A stretch of 64,000 bases of DNA from Gillisia mitskevichiae (lineage in GTDB: Bacteria > Bacteroidota > Bacteroidia > Flavobacteriales > Flavobacteriaceae). Position 1 is the stretch's first letter; every line of letters starts with the position of its first letter. The position numbers and the translations under genes are program-made. The stretch covers positions 345,048 through 409,047 of the forward strand of contig NZ_RBLG01000003.1 in assembly GCF_003634585.1 (NCBI RefSeq), in the 5' to 3' direction. This document shows positions 25,149 through 34,524 of the stretch, piece after piece. Under the pieces are notes generated by a model, which searched no databases, was not told the DNA's origin, and saw nothing but the letters and a program-made list of their open reading frames with translations.

Positions 25149-26101
25149 CGTTTAATTACAAATTGAATTTTCTTCTCGTTAAGTCTAATATTGTTTACTT
25201 GGGTAGGTTCTTCCAGAATTTGTGCTATTAAGAAGCCATCACTATCCTTAGCATTCTTAAAGTCTACAGCAACCACAAAAGAGGAGGAGTCAATTTTCTC
25301 AAAATCATTTAAACTTACCTGGTAATAAATAACTACATCTTTAGGAAAAATTACAACGTTGGTCCCTTCCGGAACATTTAATAATTTTATAGGGATCTCT
25401 ACTTTCCCTTCTGTAAATTTTTCTGTTCTCACAGAATAATTCACTTCTTCCTGAAATAAGGAAACCCCTTTAAGATTTGCCGTTTCTAGTTTCACATTTC
25501 CTTTAACATCGTTACTTATATTATTGATCTTTAAAGGCCTAGTCCTTATGCTGGTAAGAGTATCCAAAATGCTTGCAGATCCACTTATCATTATAGAATC
25601 TGGCTGTAATTTAATTTCTTCTAATGCAGAATAACCAACTGCGAAGCTGAGATCTATAGATGATAAAACAGCCACCTTTTTAACTGCTCGTTGTTCAAAA
25701 CTTATTTTTATATTCTTCTGAAGAAAAACAACTTTTTCATAATCCAGATTTAACTGAGATAGAATAGCAGATTTCTGTTTTTCTAGATCATACACCAAAG
25801 ATTTTCCTTCTTCACTGGCATCGCTAATATCTATGTTAATTTTTTGAGGGAACATTCGGTTCCAGGCAATATAAAATCCTCGATCCCGAATTCTTAAATC
25901 CATTGTTTTTGGAGTGTCTCCAACTAAGATCTTATCTTTAGGAAGGTTGGTATAAATAATGGGCATTTCTAATACTTCTGAGTATTCTTTAGAAAATTGC
26001 ACAACCACCCAAATCACCGCAGAAAAGCCGAGAAAAAAAGAAAAGGTCTTTAAAGGCCCTCTTTTAATCCATGGTTTTCTTTCTTTCAATTTAGTCTTCA
26101 T
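25145..26101 (-). CDS. YbbR-like domain protein (CdaR-type)
   Basis: The 318-residue protein has one N-terminal membrane segment (TFSFFLGFSAVIWVVVQFSK, about residues 20-39) followed by tandem YbbR-type beta domains in the periplasm. Examples are LRIRDRGFYIAWNRMFPQ and LQPDSIMISGSASILDTL, the latter with a P-x-x-V-x-I-x-G core. YbbR/CdaR proteins in Firmicutes regulate the diadenylate cyclase CdaA; a cyclase gene is not visible here, so that role is not supported. It overlaps both flanking genes (GT2 and coaE), which fits one transcript. Confidence 0.88.
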   Translation of the reverse strand: MKTKLKERKPWIKRGPLKTFSFFLGFSAVIWVVVQFSKEYSEVLEMPIIYTNLPKDKILVGDTPKTMDLRIRDRGFYIAWNRMFPQKINIDISDASEEGKSLVYDLEKQKSAILSQLNLDYEKVVFLQKNIKISFEQRAVKKVAVLSSIDLSFAVGYSALEEIKLQPDSIMISGSASILDTLTSIRTRPLKINNISNDVKGNVKLETANLKGVSLFQEEVNYSVRTEKFTEGKVEIPIKLLNVPEGTNVVIFPKDVVIYYQVSLNDFEKIDSSSFVVAVDFKNAKDSDGFLIAQILEEPTQVNNIRLNEKKIQFVIKR

Positions 26102-27101
26102 TTGTAAAAAATAGCTTTGGGAATGCTTCCTGAGGTTGCATTTTTAAAAATTTCAGTTTCCAGATAGCGTTTAAAAAACCCACTCCATAACCTAAGAACT
26201 GAATAAATGTTGCCATTATTGCAGCAATTCCAATATAACCACTTTTATTTTTTATTCCAGCATCTATTCCAATTATTAAAAAATAGAACAGATAAAACCA
26301 GATAAAAAAGGAGAAACCTAACATCCAGAAAATTATCGCAAGAGCAAAGCCTGAAATAAATAGTGTAGGAAACCAAAAGGTGATCTTTGCAGATTGCGGG
26401 TGCCAGGAATTTAAAATTGGCCGCACCATTCCAAATTTATTCACCTGTGTATAGAATTTATTCCAATCTATTCTACGCTTGTGAAATACGATGGCATTAG
26501 GAATAAGGATGGTCTCAAATCCTTCTTTAAGTAATCTCAAGGCTAGATCTGGATCTTCTCCTGGGTGTATCAATCCAAAACCACCAGATTCAACAAAGGC
26601 TTTTTTAGATAAGCCCATATTAAAACTTCTTGGTTGAAATTTGTTAACTGCCTGTTTATTACCACGAATTCCTCCTGTAGTTAATAGGGAAGTCATCGAA
26701 TAATTTATGGCTTTTTGAAGATCTGTAAAACTTTCATGCGCCGCATCTGGGCCACCAAAACAATCGTAATAATTAGAAGATAAAAAAGTGTCTACTTCAA
26801 ATAAATAATTTTTAGGTAGCAATACATCGGAATCCAGAATGAGAAAATAATTTCCCTTAGCCAGCTTCATTCCATAATTTCTGGAATCGCCAGGGCCAGT
26901 GTTTTCTTTGTAATAATAACTGATATTCAACTTACCCTTGAAATCTTCTATAACTTCTTCCGAAGAAATACTAGAACCATCTTCCACAATCACAATTTCA
27001 AAATGGCCATTAAAATCCAAATCCTGCATGCTTTCCAACAATTCCCGGATCTCATCTGGCCTGTTATAAACAGGGATTATAAAAGAATATTCTAATTGCA
27101 T
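26091..27101 (-). CDS. Membrane-associated GT2 family glycosyltransferase
   Basis: The 336-residue protein starts with FIIPVYNRPDEIRELLESM, the GT-A nucleotide-sugar fold, and shows VEDGSS, the metal-binding ILDSDVLLP, and a HPGEDPDLALRLL motif with the ED base. The C-terminal third has two or three membrane helices (FPTLFISGFALAIIFWMLGF and following). It most likely adds sugars to an envelope polysaccharide or lipid carrier. Overlap of 11 bases with the YbbR gene supports co-transcription. Confidence 0.93.
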   Translation of the reverse strand: MQLEYSFIIPVYNRPDEIRELLESMQDLDFNGHFEIVIVEDGSSISSEEVIEDFKGKLNISYYYKENTGPGDSRNYGMKLAKGNYFLILDSDVLLPKNYLFEVDTFLSSNYYDCFGGPDAAHESFTDLQKAINYSMTSLLTTGGIRGNKQAVNKFQPRSFNMGLSKKAFVESGGFGLIHPGEDPDLALRLLKEGFETILIPNAIVFHKRRIDWNKFYTQVNKFGMVRPILNSWHPQSAKITFWFPTLFISGFALAIIFWMLGFSFFIWFYLFYFLIIGIDAGIKNKSGYIGIAAIMATFIQFLGYGVGFLNAIWKLKFLKMQPQEAFPKLFFTNED

Positions 27102-27146
27102 TTCAAATATAATTACTTCAAAAATTTAGCTATTATAAGGTAAAAC

Positions 27147-27169
27147 TAAGCCCCGAAGAACGGGGCTTA
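27147..27169 (-). terminator. Terminator downstream of fabI
   Basis: TAAGCCCCG and CGGGGCTTA pair perfectly over 9 bp with a 5-base loop. On the minus strand it is followed by GTTTTA, a weak U-tract. It sits between fabI and the GT2 gene and should end the fabI transcript. Confidence 0.65.
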
Positions 27170-27191
27170 ACTATTTATATTTTCATAGAGA

Positions 27192-28013
27192 TTACTCCAT
27201 ATCTTTCATAAAAGTCTCCATTACTTGCTGGCTTACACCCATGTTAGAGAATCCTCCATCGTTGTAAAGATTTTGAAGAGTAACTCTTTTTGTAAGATCC
27301 GAGAATAAAGAGATCGTATAGTTAGCACAGTCTATTGCAGTTGCATTTCCTAGAGGCGACATTTTATCTGCATACGCTATAAATCCGTCAAATCCTTTAA
27401 CACCTTGCCCAGCCGTAGTTGGAGTTGGAGATTGAGAAATTGTATTTACTCTTACTTTTTTATCTTTTCCGAAGAAATATCCAAAACTACGAGCTATAGA
27501 TTCTAAATATGCTTTATTATCTGCCATGTCATTATAATCTGGGAACACACGTTGTGCTGCCATATACGTTAATGCCACAATACTTCCCCACTCGTTCATA
27601 GCATCTTTTTTATAAAGAGCTTGCATGGTCTTATGGAAAGAAACCGCAGAAACATCCCAACCTTTAGTAGTATAATCGTAGTTCATATCTGTATAGTGAT
27701 TTCCTTTTCTCACATTTACAGACATTCCAATAGAGTGCAATACAAAATCTAATTTCCCGCCAAGGATCTCTTGTGCTTTATCTACTAAATTTTCAAGATC
27801 TTCTACTTTTGTAGCATCTGCAGGGATAATTTGAGAATTTGTTTTTTCAGCAAGTTGATTGATACTCCCCATTCTCATTGCGATTGGCGCATTGGTTAGC
27901 ACAAAAGTTCCACCTTCTTCGTGAACACGTTCAGCTGTTTTCCAAGCGATAGAATTTTCATCTAAAGCCCCAAAAATAATTCCTCTTTTCCCTTTAAGTA
28001 GATTGTATGACAT
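27192..28013 (-). CDS. fabI: Enoyl-ACP reductase (NADH) FabI
   Basis: FabI reduces enoyl-ACP in the last step of each fatty acid elongation cycle. The 273-residue short-chain dehydrogenase has the GIIFGALDENSIAWKTAE cofactor motif (FabI-type rather than TGxxxGxG), LHSIGMSVNVRKG, and the Y-x6-K active site within VFPDYNDMADNKAYLES (Tyr about 157). The tail has GVKGFDGFIAY, then the NLYNDGGFSNMGV. It follows recN in the same direction and has its own terminator. Confidence 0.96.
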   Translation of the reverse strand: MSYNLLKGKRGIIFGALDENSIAWKTAERVHEEGGTFVLTNAPIAMRMGSINQLAEKTNSQIIPADATKVEDLENLVDKAQEILGGKLDFVLHSIGMSVNVRKGNHYTDMNYDYTTKGWDVSAVSFHKTMQALYKKDAMNEWGSIVALTYMAAQRVFPDYNDMADNKAYLESIARSFGYFFGKDKKVRVNTISQSPTPTTAGQGVKGFDGFIAYADKMSPLGNATAIDCANYTISLFSDLTKRVTLQNLYNDGGFSNMGVSQQVMETFMKDME

Positions 28014-28063
28014 GTATGTTGTTTTTTATGGTTGTATTAGCTGGTAAATATAATAAACTTCAA

Positions 28064-29716
28064 TTAATTGAGCAGCGCTTTTGCATGCGCCATTGCCGAT
28101 TCACTTTTCGTATTTCCACCAAGCATCATTGCAAGTTCCACTATTCTATCTTCTAATGCGAGTTCCTCAATTTTAGTAACCGTAGTTTCGCCGATGTCTT
28201 CTTTGAAAATTTTAAAATGCTTGCTTCCCTTCCCTGCAATTTGTGGTAAATGAGTGATCGCTATTACCTGCATACTTAAGCCCATCTTTTGAAGGATATC
28301 CCCCATTTTTTGCGCAATATCTCCGGAAACTCCCGTATCTATCTCATCAAAAACAATGGTTGGTAATTTGCTTTGTGTAGCCAAGATGCTTTTTACAGCC
28401 AGCATGATCCTTGATAATTCCCCTCCAGAAGCTGCTTTTTTAAGTTCATTAAAATCTCCTCCTTTATTCGCAGATAAATACCAATTTAATAGATCTTGCC
28501 CATTAGCGAAGAAATCTGATTGTTGAGTAAGCTCAATTTTTAATCGTGCATTAGGCATTCCAAGTTCCGCAACAATTTTTTCTACAGTGGTGACAAAGGA
28601 TGGAATGATCTTTTTACGATTATTATGCAAGTCTAAAGAAACACTTTCTAACTGTTTTCTACTCTTTAAAAGCTCCTGCTGTAACTTTTCAAGATCGGCA
28701 TCGGCATTTTCTGTAAGGGCTACTTTTTCATTTAAGCTATTGGTGATCTCTATTAACTCTTCTACACTAGCAGCCGAATGCTTCTTTTGTAAATTATAAA
28801 TAAGCTGAAGTTTTGAATTTACTTGTTCCAATTCTTCAGGATTGGCTTCTACTCGCTCCAATGAATTTTCTAATTCTTGCCCTACATCATCCAGTTCTAT
28901 AATTACACTTTCTATTCGCTCTTGTAGGGCAGCGTAGTTTGCAGAAAATTTAGAGATCTTAGAAAGATTGGTTTTTACTTCTTTAAGTCCAGAAAGGCTT
29001 CCTATCTCCTCTTGCTGGATCTGGTTCACCGCAAAACTTAAATGCTCTGTGAGTGTCTCCACATTACTAAGCTCTTCATAACGTTCCTCCAGCTCCTCTT
29101 GCTCTCCAGCTTTAAGTTTCGCTTCCTGCAATTCATTCAGTAAAAAGAGATTATAATCATGCTCTTTTAAGGCTTGAGACTGATCTTCTTTTAAAACATG
29201 TAATTGCTGCTGAAGTTTTTTATGCTCTTTTAATCCTTTTTTGTATTTAGGAAGCACTTCCTGATTCTTAGCCAAAGTATCCAATACCTGAAACTGGTAC
29301 TGATTCTCACCTAAACTCATAGTCTGGTGTTGCCCGTGAATATCTATTAAAAAGTCACCTAATTTAACAAGAACAGGCAAAGTAACAGGAGTGTCATTTA
29401 TAAAGGCTCGGGATTTCCCGGAAGCTAGAATTTCTCTTCTAATGATAGTATGCTTCTCAAAATCCAGATCTTCGGCTTCAAAAAAACTTTTTAAGGAGTA
29501 ATTAGAAATGTCAAAAACGCCCTCGATAATGCATTTATTCTTTGCATTTCTTATGGCGCTATAATCTGCTCTTTTCCCTAGCAGAAGACCCAAAGCCCCA
29601 AGCATAATGGATTTCCCAGCTCCGGTTTCTCCGGTTATTATGGTAAAGCCCTGCTGAAGATTGATTTTTATATCTTCAATTAAGGCGTAATTTTTTATGG
29701 ATAATTCGGTAAGCAA
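28064..29716 (-). CDS. recN: DNA repair ATPase RecN
   Basis: RecN is an SMC-like protein acting in double-strand break repair. The 550-residue product has the N-terminal Walker A TGETGAGKSIMLGALGLLLGK (around residue 30), long coiled-coil helices in the middle, and a C-terminal half with ASGGELSRIMLAVKSI (signature) and TIVFDEIDTGVSGDIA (Walker B), plus ITHLPQIAGKG. It lies in the recN-DUF4835-coaBC-rpoZ-bamD group that is conserved in flavobacteria. Length is standard. Confidence 0.97.
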   Translation of the reverse strand: MLTELSIKNYALIEDIKINLQQGFTIITGETGAGKSIMLGALGLLLGKRADYSAIRNAKNKCIIEGVFDISNYSLKSFFEAEDLDFEKHTIIRREILASGKSRAFINDTPVTLPVLVKLGDFLIDIHGQHQTMSLGENQYQFQVLDTLAKNQEVLPKYKKGLKEHKKLQQQLHVLKEDQSQALKEHDYNLFLLNELQEAKLKAGEQEELEERYEELSNVETLTEHLSFAVNQIQQEEIGSLSGLKEVKTNLSKISKFSANYAALQERIESVIIELDDVGQELENSLERVEANPEELEQVNSKLQLIYNLQKKHSAASVEELIEITNSLNEKVALTENADADLEKLQQELLKSRKQLESVSLDLHNNRKKIIPSFVTTVEKIVAELGMPNARLKIELTQQSDFFANGQDLLNWYLSANKGGDFNELKKAASGGELSRIMLAVKSILATQSKLPTIVFDEIDTGVSGDIAQKMGDILQKMGLSMQVIAITHLPQIAGKGSKHFKIFKEDIGETTVTKIEELALEDRIVELAMMLGGNTKSESAMAHAKALLN

Positions 29717-29777
29717 GATGTGATAATTTTGAAGCTAAAGATACGTGAGAATTTCTTCGGAATCAAAAAGGAAATTA

Positions 29778-30668
29778 CTAGAATTGAATCTTACTCCAGT
29801 TTTCTGCATATAAAGGAGCTATTCTATTTAAGGCCTCTTTTAATTCGGTAACAGGAACGCTTGGTCCCCCACTAAAAACCTGCTCTATTTCCTGAGCTTT
29901 TGCATCAAAGAAAACTCTCATTAATAGAGAATTAGGCCTGCTTTCGTTCATCTTTTTTATATTCAGAATAGAAGCGGTAATAGCTTGTTTCCCTTTTGAA
30001 ACATCTTTATGCATAGTATCTAAACCCAATCTATGATATTGATATAAAGTTGTTCTATAGCCTAAAAAAGCATTAGATAAAAGATCTGCATTTAATCTAT
30101 ATCTAGAACGTGTACCATCAGATCCTTTCCAACCTGCAGAATTTCCCTGTTGTGCAGTGGTTACTATTCTATTTGCTTCCTCATAAAAAGGAGTTCCTCC
30201 CTCTAACTCAAAAGTATCTGCATCTAAGCCTAAAATAGTGTAGACGTAATAAGAGATCACAGAAACCAGATTAGAAGAATAAGCATTCTCGCTATAATTT
30301 AAGGGTTCGAATTCACGATAAGTAAAAGTGAATTGTTCATCGTTAAAATTGAAAACTGGAGAAATTAAAGAGGAACCAAAAATGGGTCTTGAAGATTGCA
30401 CTTGGATAGTTCCTGTAAAGGTCTCATTATCAAAACTAGAAATATTTATAAAAATACTGCAATTAATACGTTCCTGGTTTTGATAAGTTGTTCCTGTCCA
30501 GGTAGTTTTATTAATAAATTCTGACAAGGATGTCTGTAAAGTTTTGAAAACCGTTAAATTACTTTGCCCAGTTTGTTCTGCATTTACAATCACCTCGCAA
30601 TTAAGTTCCTGAGCCGTCATAGAAGACAAGCAAAAGAACAAGCTTAAAACTAAAATTAATTTACTCAT
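29778..30668 (-). CDS. DUF4835 family secreted protein
   Basis: The 296-residue product has a signal peptide (MSKLILVLSLFFCLSSMTAQ) and then a DUF4835 domain: LNCEVIVNAEQTGQSNLTVF, TWTGTTYQNQERINCSIF, and RLNADLLSNAFLGYRTTLYQYH. DUF4835 proteins are found between coaBC and recN in many Bacteroidetes; function is unknown, though its conserved place beside bamD hints at an envelope role. It overlaps coaBC by 8 bases. Confidence 0.92.
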   Translation of the reverse strand: MSKLILVLSLFFCLSSMTAQELNCEVIVNAEQTGQSNLTVFKTLQTSLSEFINKTTWTGTTYQNQERINCSIFINISSFDNETFTGTIQVQSSRPIFGSSLISPVFNFNDEQFTFTYREFEPLNYSENAYSSNLVSVISYYVYTILGLDADTFELEGGTPFYEEANRIVTTAQQGNSAGWKGSDGTRSRYRLNADLLSNAFLGYRTTLYQYHRLGLDTMHKDVSKGKQAITASILNIKKMNESRPNSLLMRVFFDAKAQEIEQVFSGGPSVPVTELKEALNRIAPLYAENWSKIQF

Positions 30669-31869
30669 GGAATAAAGATATAACTTCCTTTAATATATCC
30701 TGTGCAACTTCAGTTTTAGACTTCAACTCGAAACTTTTTATTTCAGTTTTGGATATTATGCTGATCTTATTGGTATCCTTTTTAAAACCGGCACCTTTAT
30801 CTTGAAGGGAATTAAGAACTATAAAATCTAAATTTTTTCTTTCTAGTTTAGATTTTGCATTCTCTACTTCATTATTGGTTTCCAAAGCAAAACCAATTAA
30901 CTTTTGATGTTCTTTAATTTCACCTAAAGATGCTAAAATATCTTGAGTTGGAATTAACTCGATGTTCAAATTAGATTCTTTCTTTTTTATTTTTTGATCT
31001 ACTACTTCCTTCGGCTTATAGTCTGAAACAGCTGCCGCAGCAATCACTATATCTTGTTGTGTAAAATAAGTATGTGCTGCCTCGTACATGTCTTGAGCAC
31101 TTGTTACTCGAACAACTTGAATTCCCGAAGACTCTAATTGTAAATGTGTAGGTCCAGTTATAAGAATTACCTGTGCCCCTAGTTTTGCAGCTTCTTTAGC
31201 AAGTTCAAATCCCATTTTTCCACTAGAATGATTTCCTATAAATCGTACCGGATCTATAGCCTCATAAGTTGGTCCTGCTGTAATAAGTACTTTTTTATTC
31301 CGAAGTGGTAATTGAGACAAAAGGTCCTTCTCTAGAAAAGAAACTATATTCTCTGGCTCTGCCATTCTTCCTTCACCTACCAAGCCGCTGGCAAGTTCTC
31401 CAGATTCTGCTGGGATTATAATGTTCTTATAAGATTGTAAAGTCTCTAAGCTAGTCCTGGTTGAAGGATGCAGATACATATCTAGATCCATAGCCGGAGC
31501 AAAATAGACTGGACATTTAGCTGAAAGATAAGTAGCAAGTAAAATATTGTCGCTAGAGCCTGAAGCCATTTTAGATAGAGTATTGGCTGTAGCAGGGGCT
31601 ATAAGCATAAAATCGGCCCAAAGGCCGAGTTCTACGTGATTGTTCCAAGTAGCATTCTCATCTTCATCTGATGTGAAGTTAGAAATTACCTCATTTTTGG
31701 AAAGTGTGGATAAAGTAAGCGGGGTAATAAAATCTTTAGCCGAAGGAGTCATAACAACTTTAACCTGCGCTCCGGCTTTTATAAATAATCTTACCAAAGA
31801 GGCTGTTTTATAGGCAGCAATACCAGCAGTTATTCCCAACAGTATTTTCTTGCCTTCTAGCACTCCCAT
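30661..31869 (-). CDS. coaBC: Bifunctional phosphopantothenoylcysteine decarboxylase/phosphopantothenate-cysteine ligase
   Basis: CoaBC joins cysteine to 4'-phosphopantothenate and then decarboxylates it, making 4'-phosphopantetheine for CoA. The 402-residue protein has an FMN-binding CoaC half (LLGITAGIAAYKTASLV, LIAPATANTLSKMASGSSDN, APAMDLDMY) and a CoaB half from about residue 190 (VLITAGPTYEAIDPVRFIGN, SSGKMG, and IAAAAVSDYKP). It is the normal length for a fused enzyme and sits between rpoZ (6 bases) and DUF4835. Confidence 0.98.
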   Translation of the reverse strand: MGVLEGKKILLGITAGIAAYKTASLVRLFIKAGAQVKVVMTPSAKDFITPLTLSTLSKNEVISNFTSDEDENATWNNHVELGLWADFMLIAPATANTLSKMASGSSDNILLATYLSAKCPVYFAPAMDLDMYLHPSTRTSLETLQSYKNIIIPAESGELASGLVGEGRMAEPENIVSFLEKDLLSQLPLRNKKVLITAGPTYEAIDPVRFIGNHSSGKMGFELAKEAAKLGAQVILITGPTHLQLESSGIQVVRVTSAQDMYEAAHTYFTQQDIVIAAAAVSDYKPKEVVDQKIKKKESNLNIELIPTQDILASLGEIKEHQKLIGFALETNNEVENAKSKLERKNLDFIVLNSLQDKGAGFKKDTNKISIISKTEIKSFELKSKTEVAQDILKEVISLFHE

Positions 31870-31875
31870 CTTAAC

Positions 31876-32208
31876 TTATGCTTCAGAAGATTCAGTTGTA
31901 TCTCTGTAGTAAATTTTATCGTCTAACCATTCTTGAACTGCCAAAGAATGTGGTTTAGGCAATTTTTCGTAGAATTTAGATACTTCTATCTGCTCCTTGT
32001 TCTCAAAAACCTCATCAAGGCTATCGTTGTAGGTTGCAAATTCGTCCAATTTCTCCAAAAGCTCTTTTTTGATCTCAGAGTTAATTTGAGTAGCTCTTTT
32101 TGCGATCACAGAAATAGCTTCATAAATATTATTTGTTGGAGCATCTACTAAATTTTTGTCAATTGTAGTAGTATTAATTGGCGCATTAATCTTTTTTAAA
32201 TCCATCAT
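31876..32208 (-). CDS. rpoZ: RNA polymerase omega subunit, Bacteroidetes type
   Basis: The 110-residue protein has the omega core NIYEAISVIAKRATQINSEI, which packs on the beta' subunit. A Bacteroidetes-style extension follows (KELLEKLDEFA, then LPKPHSLAVQEWLDDKIYY). The position between bamD (8 bases) and coaBC (6 bases) is the conserved one for this subunit. Divergence from proteobacterial omega is normal in this phylum. Confidence rests on core motif plus context. Confidence 0.9.
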   Translation of the reverse strand: MMDLKKINAPINTTTIDKNLVDAPTNNIYEAISVIAKRATQINSEIKKELLEKLDEFATYNDSLDEVFENKEQIEVSKFYEKLPKPHSLAVQEWLDDKIYYRDTTESSEA

Positions 32209-32216
32209 CTATCTTA

Positions 32217-33029
32217 TTAAAAATTTTGTAATCTCGATTCTAAGTCCTGATAATTTGCTTGTATCTGTTCGTAATACTCACTTCCTTCAGGATAGTATTT
32301 TTTATAGTTTGTGTAAAACCCTTTTGCTGTATTCAATCTTTCTTGCATTAAAACCTCGTAACTATTAATTGCAAGTTCGTAAGCAGAATCGAATCTATAG
32401 TAAAAGGCAGCTTCTCTAAAAGGAGAACCAGGATATTCTGTAATAAAATTATTAAAGGCTACAATAGCAGACTTATAATTCTCTGTGTGATGATATTGCT
32501 TTGCAATCTCGTATGCTTTCTTTTCTAGCTTAACACGTAACTCTGCTACATATTGATTAGCCTGATCTAAAAATTCTCCGTTAGGATATTTATCAATATA
32601 TTTTTGTAACTCTCCAATTGCTTTTACTGTTTCCGCCTGATCTAAATCGAATCTTGGTGAATCTGCAAAATAACTTTTCGCACTTTTAAAAGAAGCTTCC
32701 TCTGCTTTATCACTTTTAGGATAAGATGCAACAAAACGCTCAAATTGATATCCAGCTATTTGATTATCGCCTAATTGGTAATAAGTATCTGCATATAAAA
32801 AGCTTAATTTTTCACCTTGAGGCTTACCTCTATATTGCGGAACAATTTGTTCTAAAACACGAAGTGCTTTTCTAAATGTAGACTTGCTGTTTTCTACAAT
32901 TGCCTGATTGTAAAGCTCTTCAGCTAAAGCATATTTTTTACCTGCATCGTCGCTCTTTAGTACCTTTTGGTATTCACTGCAAGACGCCAGCATTAAAAAC
33001 ACACCCAATAATAATAAAACTTTTTTCAT
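32217..33029 (-). CDS. bamD: Outer membrane assembly lipoprotein BamD
   Basis: BamD is the essential lipoprotein of the beta-barrel assembly machine. From the ATG at 33029 the 270-residue product has a lipoprotein signal MKKVLLLLGVFLMLASC and then TPR-like repeats (SFLYADTYYQLGDNQIAGYQ, SDKAEEASFKSAKSYF, and SPFREAAFYYRFDSAYELAI). An in-frame ATG 5 codons upstream (33044) would place Arg within an odd signal; the 33029 start gives a regular one. It heads the bamD-rpoZ-coaBC-DUF4835-recN string. Confidence 0.95.
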   Translation of the reverse strand: MKKVLLLLGVFLMLASCSEYQKVLKSDDAGKKYALAEELYNQAIVENSKSTFRKALRVLEQIVPQYRGKPQGEKLSFLYADTYYQLGDNQIAGYQFERFVASYPKSDKAEEASFKSAKSYFADSPRFDLDQAETVKAIGELQKYIDKYPNGEFLDQANQYVAELRVKLEKKAYEIAKQYHHTENYKSAIVAFNNFITEYPGSPFREAAFYYRFDSAYELAINSYEVLMQERLNTAKGFYTNYKKYYPEGSEYYEQIQANYQDLESRLQNF

Positions 33030-33048
33030 CCTTTGTAAAAACATCTGG

Positions 33049-33056
33049 CAAAAGTA
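33049..33056 (-). promoter_or_regulatory. -7 box for the bamD operon
   Basis: The minus strand reads TACTTTTG, an exact TAnnTTTG match, 19 bases upstream of the bamD ATG at 33029. A TTG -33 element is not visible. It lies in the 87-base gap after dapA, so the bamD string may have its own start of transcription. Confidence 0.42.
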
Positions 33057-33116
33057 CTCTTTTCTATGATATTAAAAAAACTTTAAAGTATCGCAAATAG
33101 TGACTTTCTGCTTTAA

Positions 33117-33992
33117 TTAATATTGATCTAAAAATGCTAGTATTTCCTTCTTTAACTTATCTGAAGCTTTCACTAGAGGTAAGCGAACAACAGGTTTACA
33201 AGAACTCTTCGCCTCTAGTAACGATTTAATTCCCGCAGGATTGCCTTCAGCAAAAATCAAATCTATAGAAGGGGCAATTTTATAATGCAACTTATAAGCT
33301 TCTTTCACCTTTCCCTCTAATCCTAAACGCACCATTTGCGAGAATTCTTTTGGCAAACCTTGCCCTATAACAGATATTACTCCATGTCCTCCTGCGAGTA
33401 TCATTGGTAACGTGATCATATCGTCTCCAGAAATCACCAAGAAATCCTTAGGCACCATAGTTATAAGTTTCATTGCTTGCACAATATCTCCCGCCGCTTC
33501 TTTAACACCAATGATATTCGTGAAATCTGTAGCTAATCGTTTTACAGTTTCAGGTGAAACATTAGAAGCCGTTCTTCCTGGGACATTATATAAAATGATA
33601 GGTTTAGGAGAAACTGCTGCCAATGCTTTATAATGCTGATAAATACCTTCCTGAGTGGGTTTATTATAATAAGGAGATACAGACAAAATAGCATCGAAGT
33701 CATCTAGATCTGTACTTTTAAATTCATCTACCAAAGCAGCTGTATTATTACCTCCAATCCCTAAAACCAAAGGCAATTTCCCATTATTAGCTTTTATAAT
33801 GGTCTTTTTCACTAAGTCTTTTTCTTCGATACTTATGGTTGCGCTTTCTCCAGTGGTTCCAAGAACTACAATATAGTCTATCCCGTTTTCAATTTGATCC
33901 TTTACCAAATTCTTAAGCCCGTCTACATCTACCGAGAAATCCTCTTTAAAAGGAGTGATAATTGCAACACCAGTACCTATAAATTTATTCAT
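33117..33992 (-). CDS. dapA: 4-hydroxy-tetrahydrodipicolinate synthase
   Basis: DapA condenses pyruvate with aspartate semialdehyde in the lysine/diaminopimelate pathway. The 291-residue barrel has [36 protein letters not shown] with the conserved catalytic Tyr, the [16 protein letters not shown] motif, and the Schiff-base lysine in [11 protein letters not shown] (about residue 163). dapF lies at 51138, so two enzymes for meso-diaminopimelate are in this window. It overlaps the upstream gene by 8 bases. Confidence 0.98.
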   Translation of the reverse strand: MNKFIGTGVAIITPFKEDFSVDVDGLKNLVKDQIENGIDYIVVLGTTGESATISIEEKDLVKKTIIKANNGKLPLVLGIGGNNTAALVDEFKSTDLDDFDAILSVSPYYNKPTQEGIYQHYKALAAVSPKPIILYNVPGRTASNVSPETVKRLATDFTNIIGVKEAAGDIVQAMKLITMVPKDFLVISGDDMITLPMILAGGHGVISVIGQGLPKEFSQMVRLGLEGKVKEAYKLHYKIAPSIDLIFAEGNPAGIKSLLEAKSSCKPVVRLPLVKASDKLKKEILAFLDQY

Positions 33993-34503
33993 TCGAATTA
34001 TTTTTAAACTGTTTTAATAATTTTATTAATTCCGAAGTAAACACCTCTACTTCCTTCCCAGATCTTATTACAACATCCAGTATATTTTCACATTTTGGAT
34101 CGTTCCCTACTTTTAAATCCGCATTAAACGTTGCAGTTAAAAGATTTATTAACACATTGTTTCCTTCAGCAAAAGTAATAAGTAAATCAATGTGATTTTT
34201 GGTAAAATCCAACAATTCTGCTTTATTAAAATTTCCTAGGAAATTCAAGTCTTCATCAACAAAAGTTAAGCCATTAAAATCGGGAAAATTTTCTTCTTTT
34301 CTCTTGAATAAGATCATTTTAAAACCTGAATCCTTCAATTTTAATTCCTGTTTTAGCTTTCCTAATACTTGCAACGCATTTATATTGGTTGAATCTAATA
34401 AAACTACGGCAGAGGTTATGGGGGTTTTAAAATTGCCAGATGAAGAGTTACGAGAATTGTAAATTCTCCTTTTGGGGAGAGAAAGTTTAATGCCCTTGAT
34501 CAT
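33985..34503 (-). CDS. DUF6913-like conserved flavobacterial protein
   Basis: The 172-residue soluble protein has no signal peptide. It begins with a basic [19 protein letters not shown], then an alpha/beta region ([78 protein letters not shown]). The pattern is that of small flavobacterial proteins placed next to dapA, labelled DUF6913; function is unknown. Overlap with dapA suggests co-expression. Confidence 0.75.
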   Translation of the reverse strand: MIKGIKLSLPKRRIYNSRNSSSGNFKTPITSAVVLLDSTNINALQVLGKLKQELKLKDSGFKMILFKRKEENFPDFNGLTFVDEDLNFLGNFNKAELLDFTKNHIDLLITFAEGNNVLINLLTATFNADLKVGNDPKCENILDVVIRSGKEVEVFTSELIKLLKQFKNNSNE

Positions 34504-34524
34504 ATTAAAAATTTAAAAAATCAT

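Noticed and set aside
34199..34462. Plus-strand 87-codon frame
   Set aside because: Antisense to the DUF6913-like gene, with no start context or domain.
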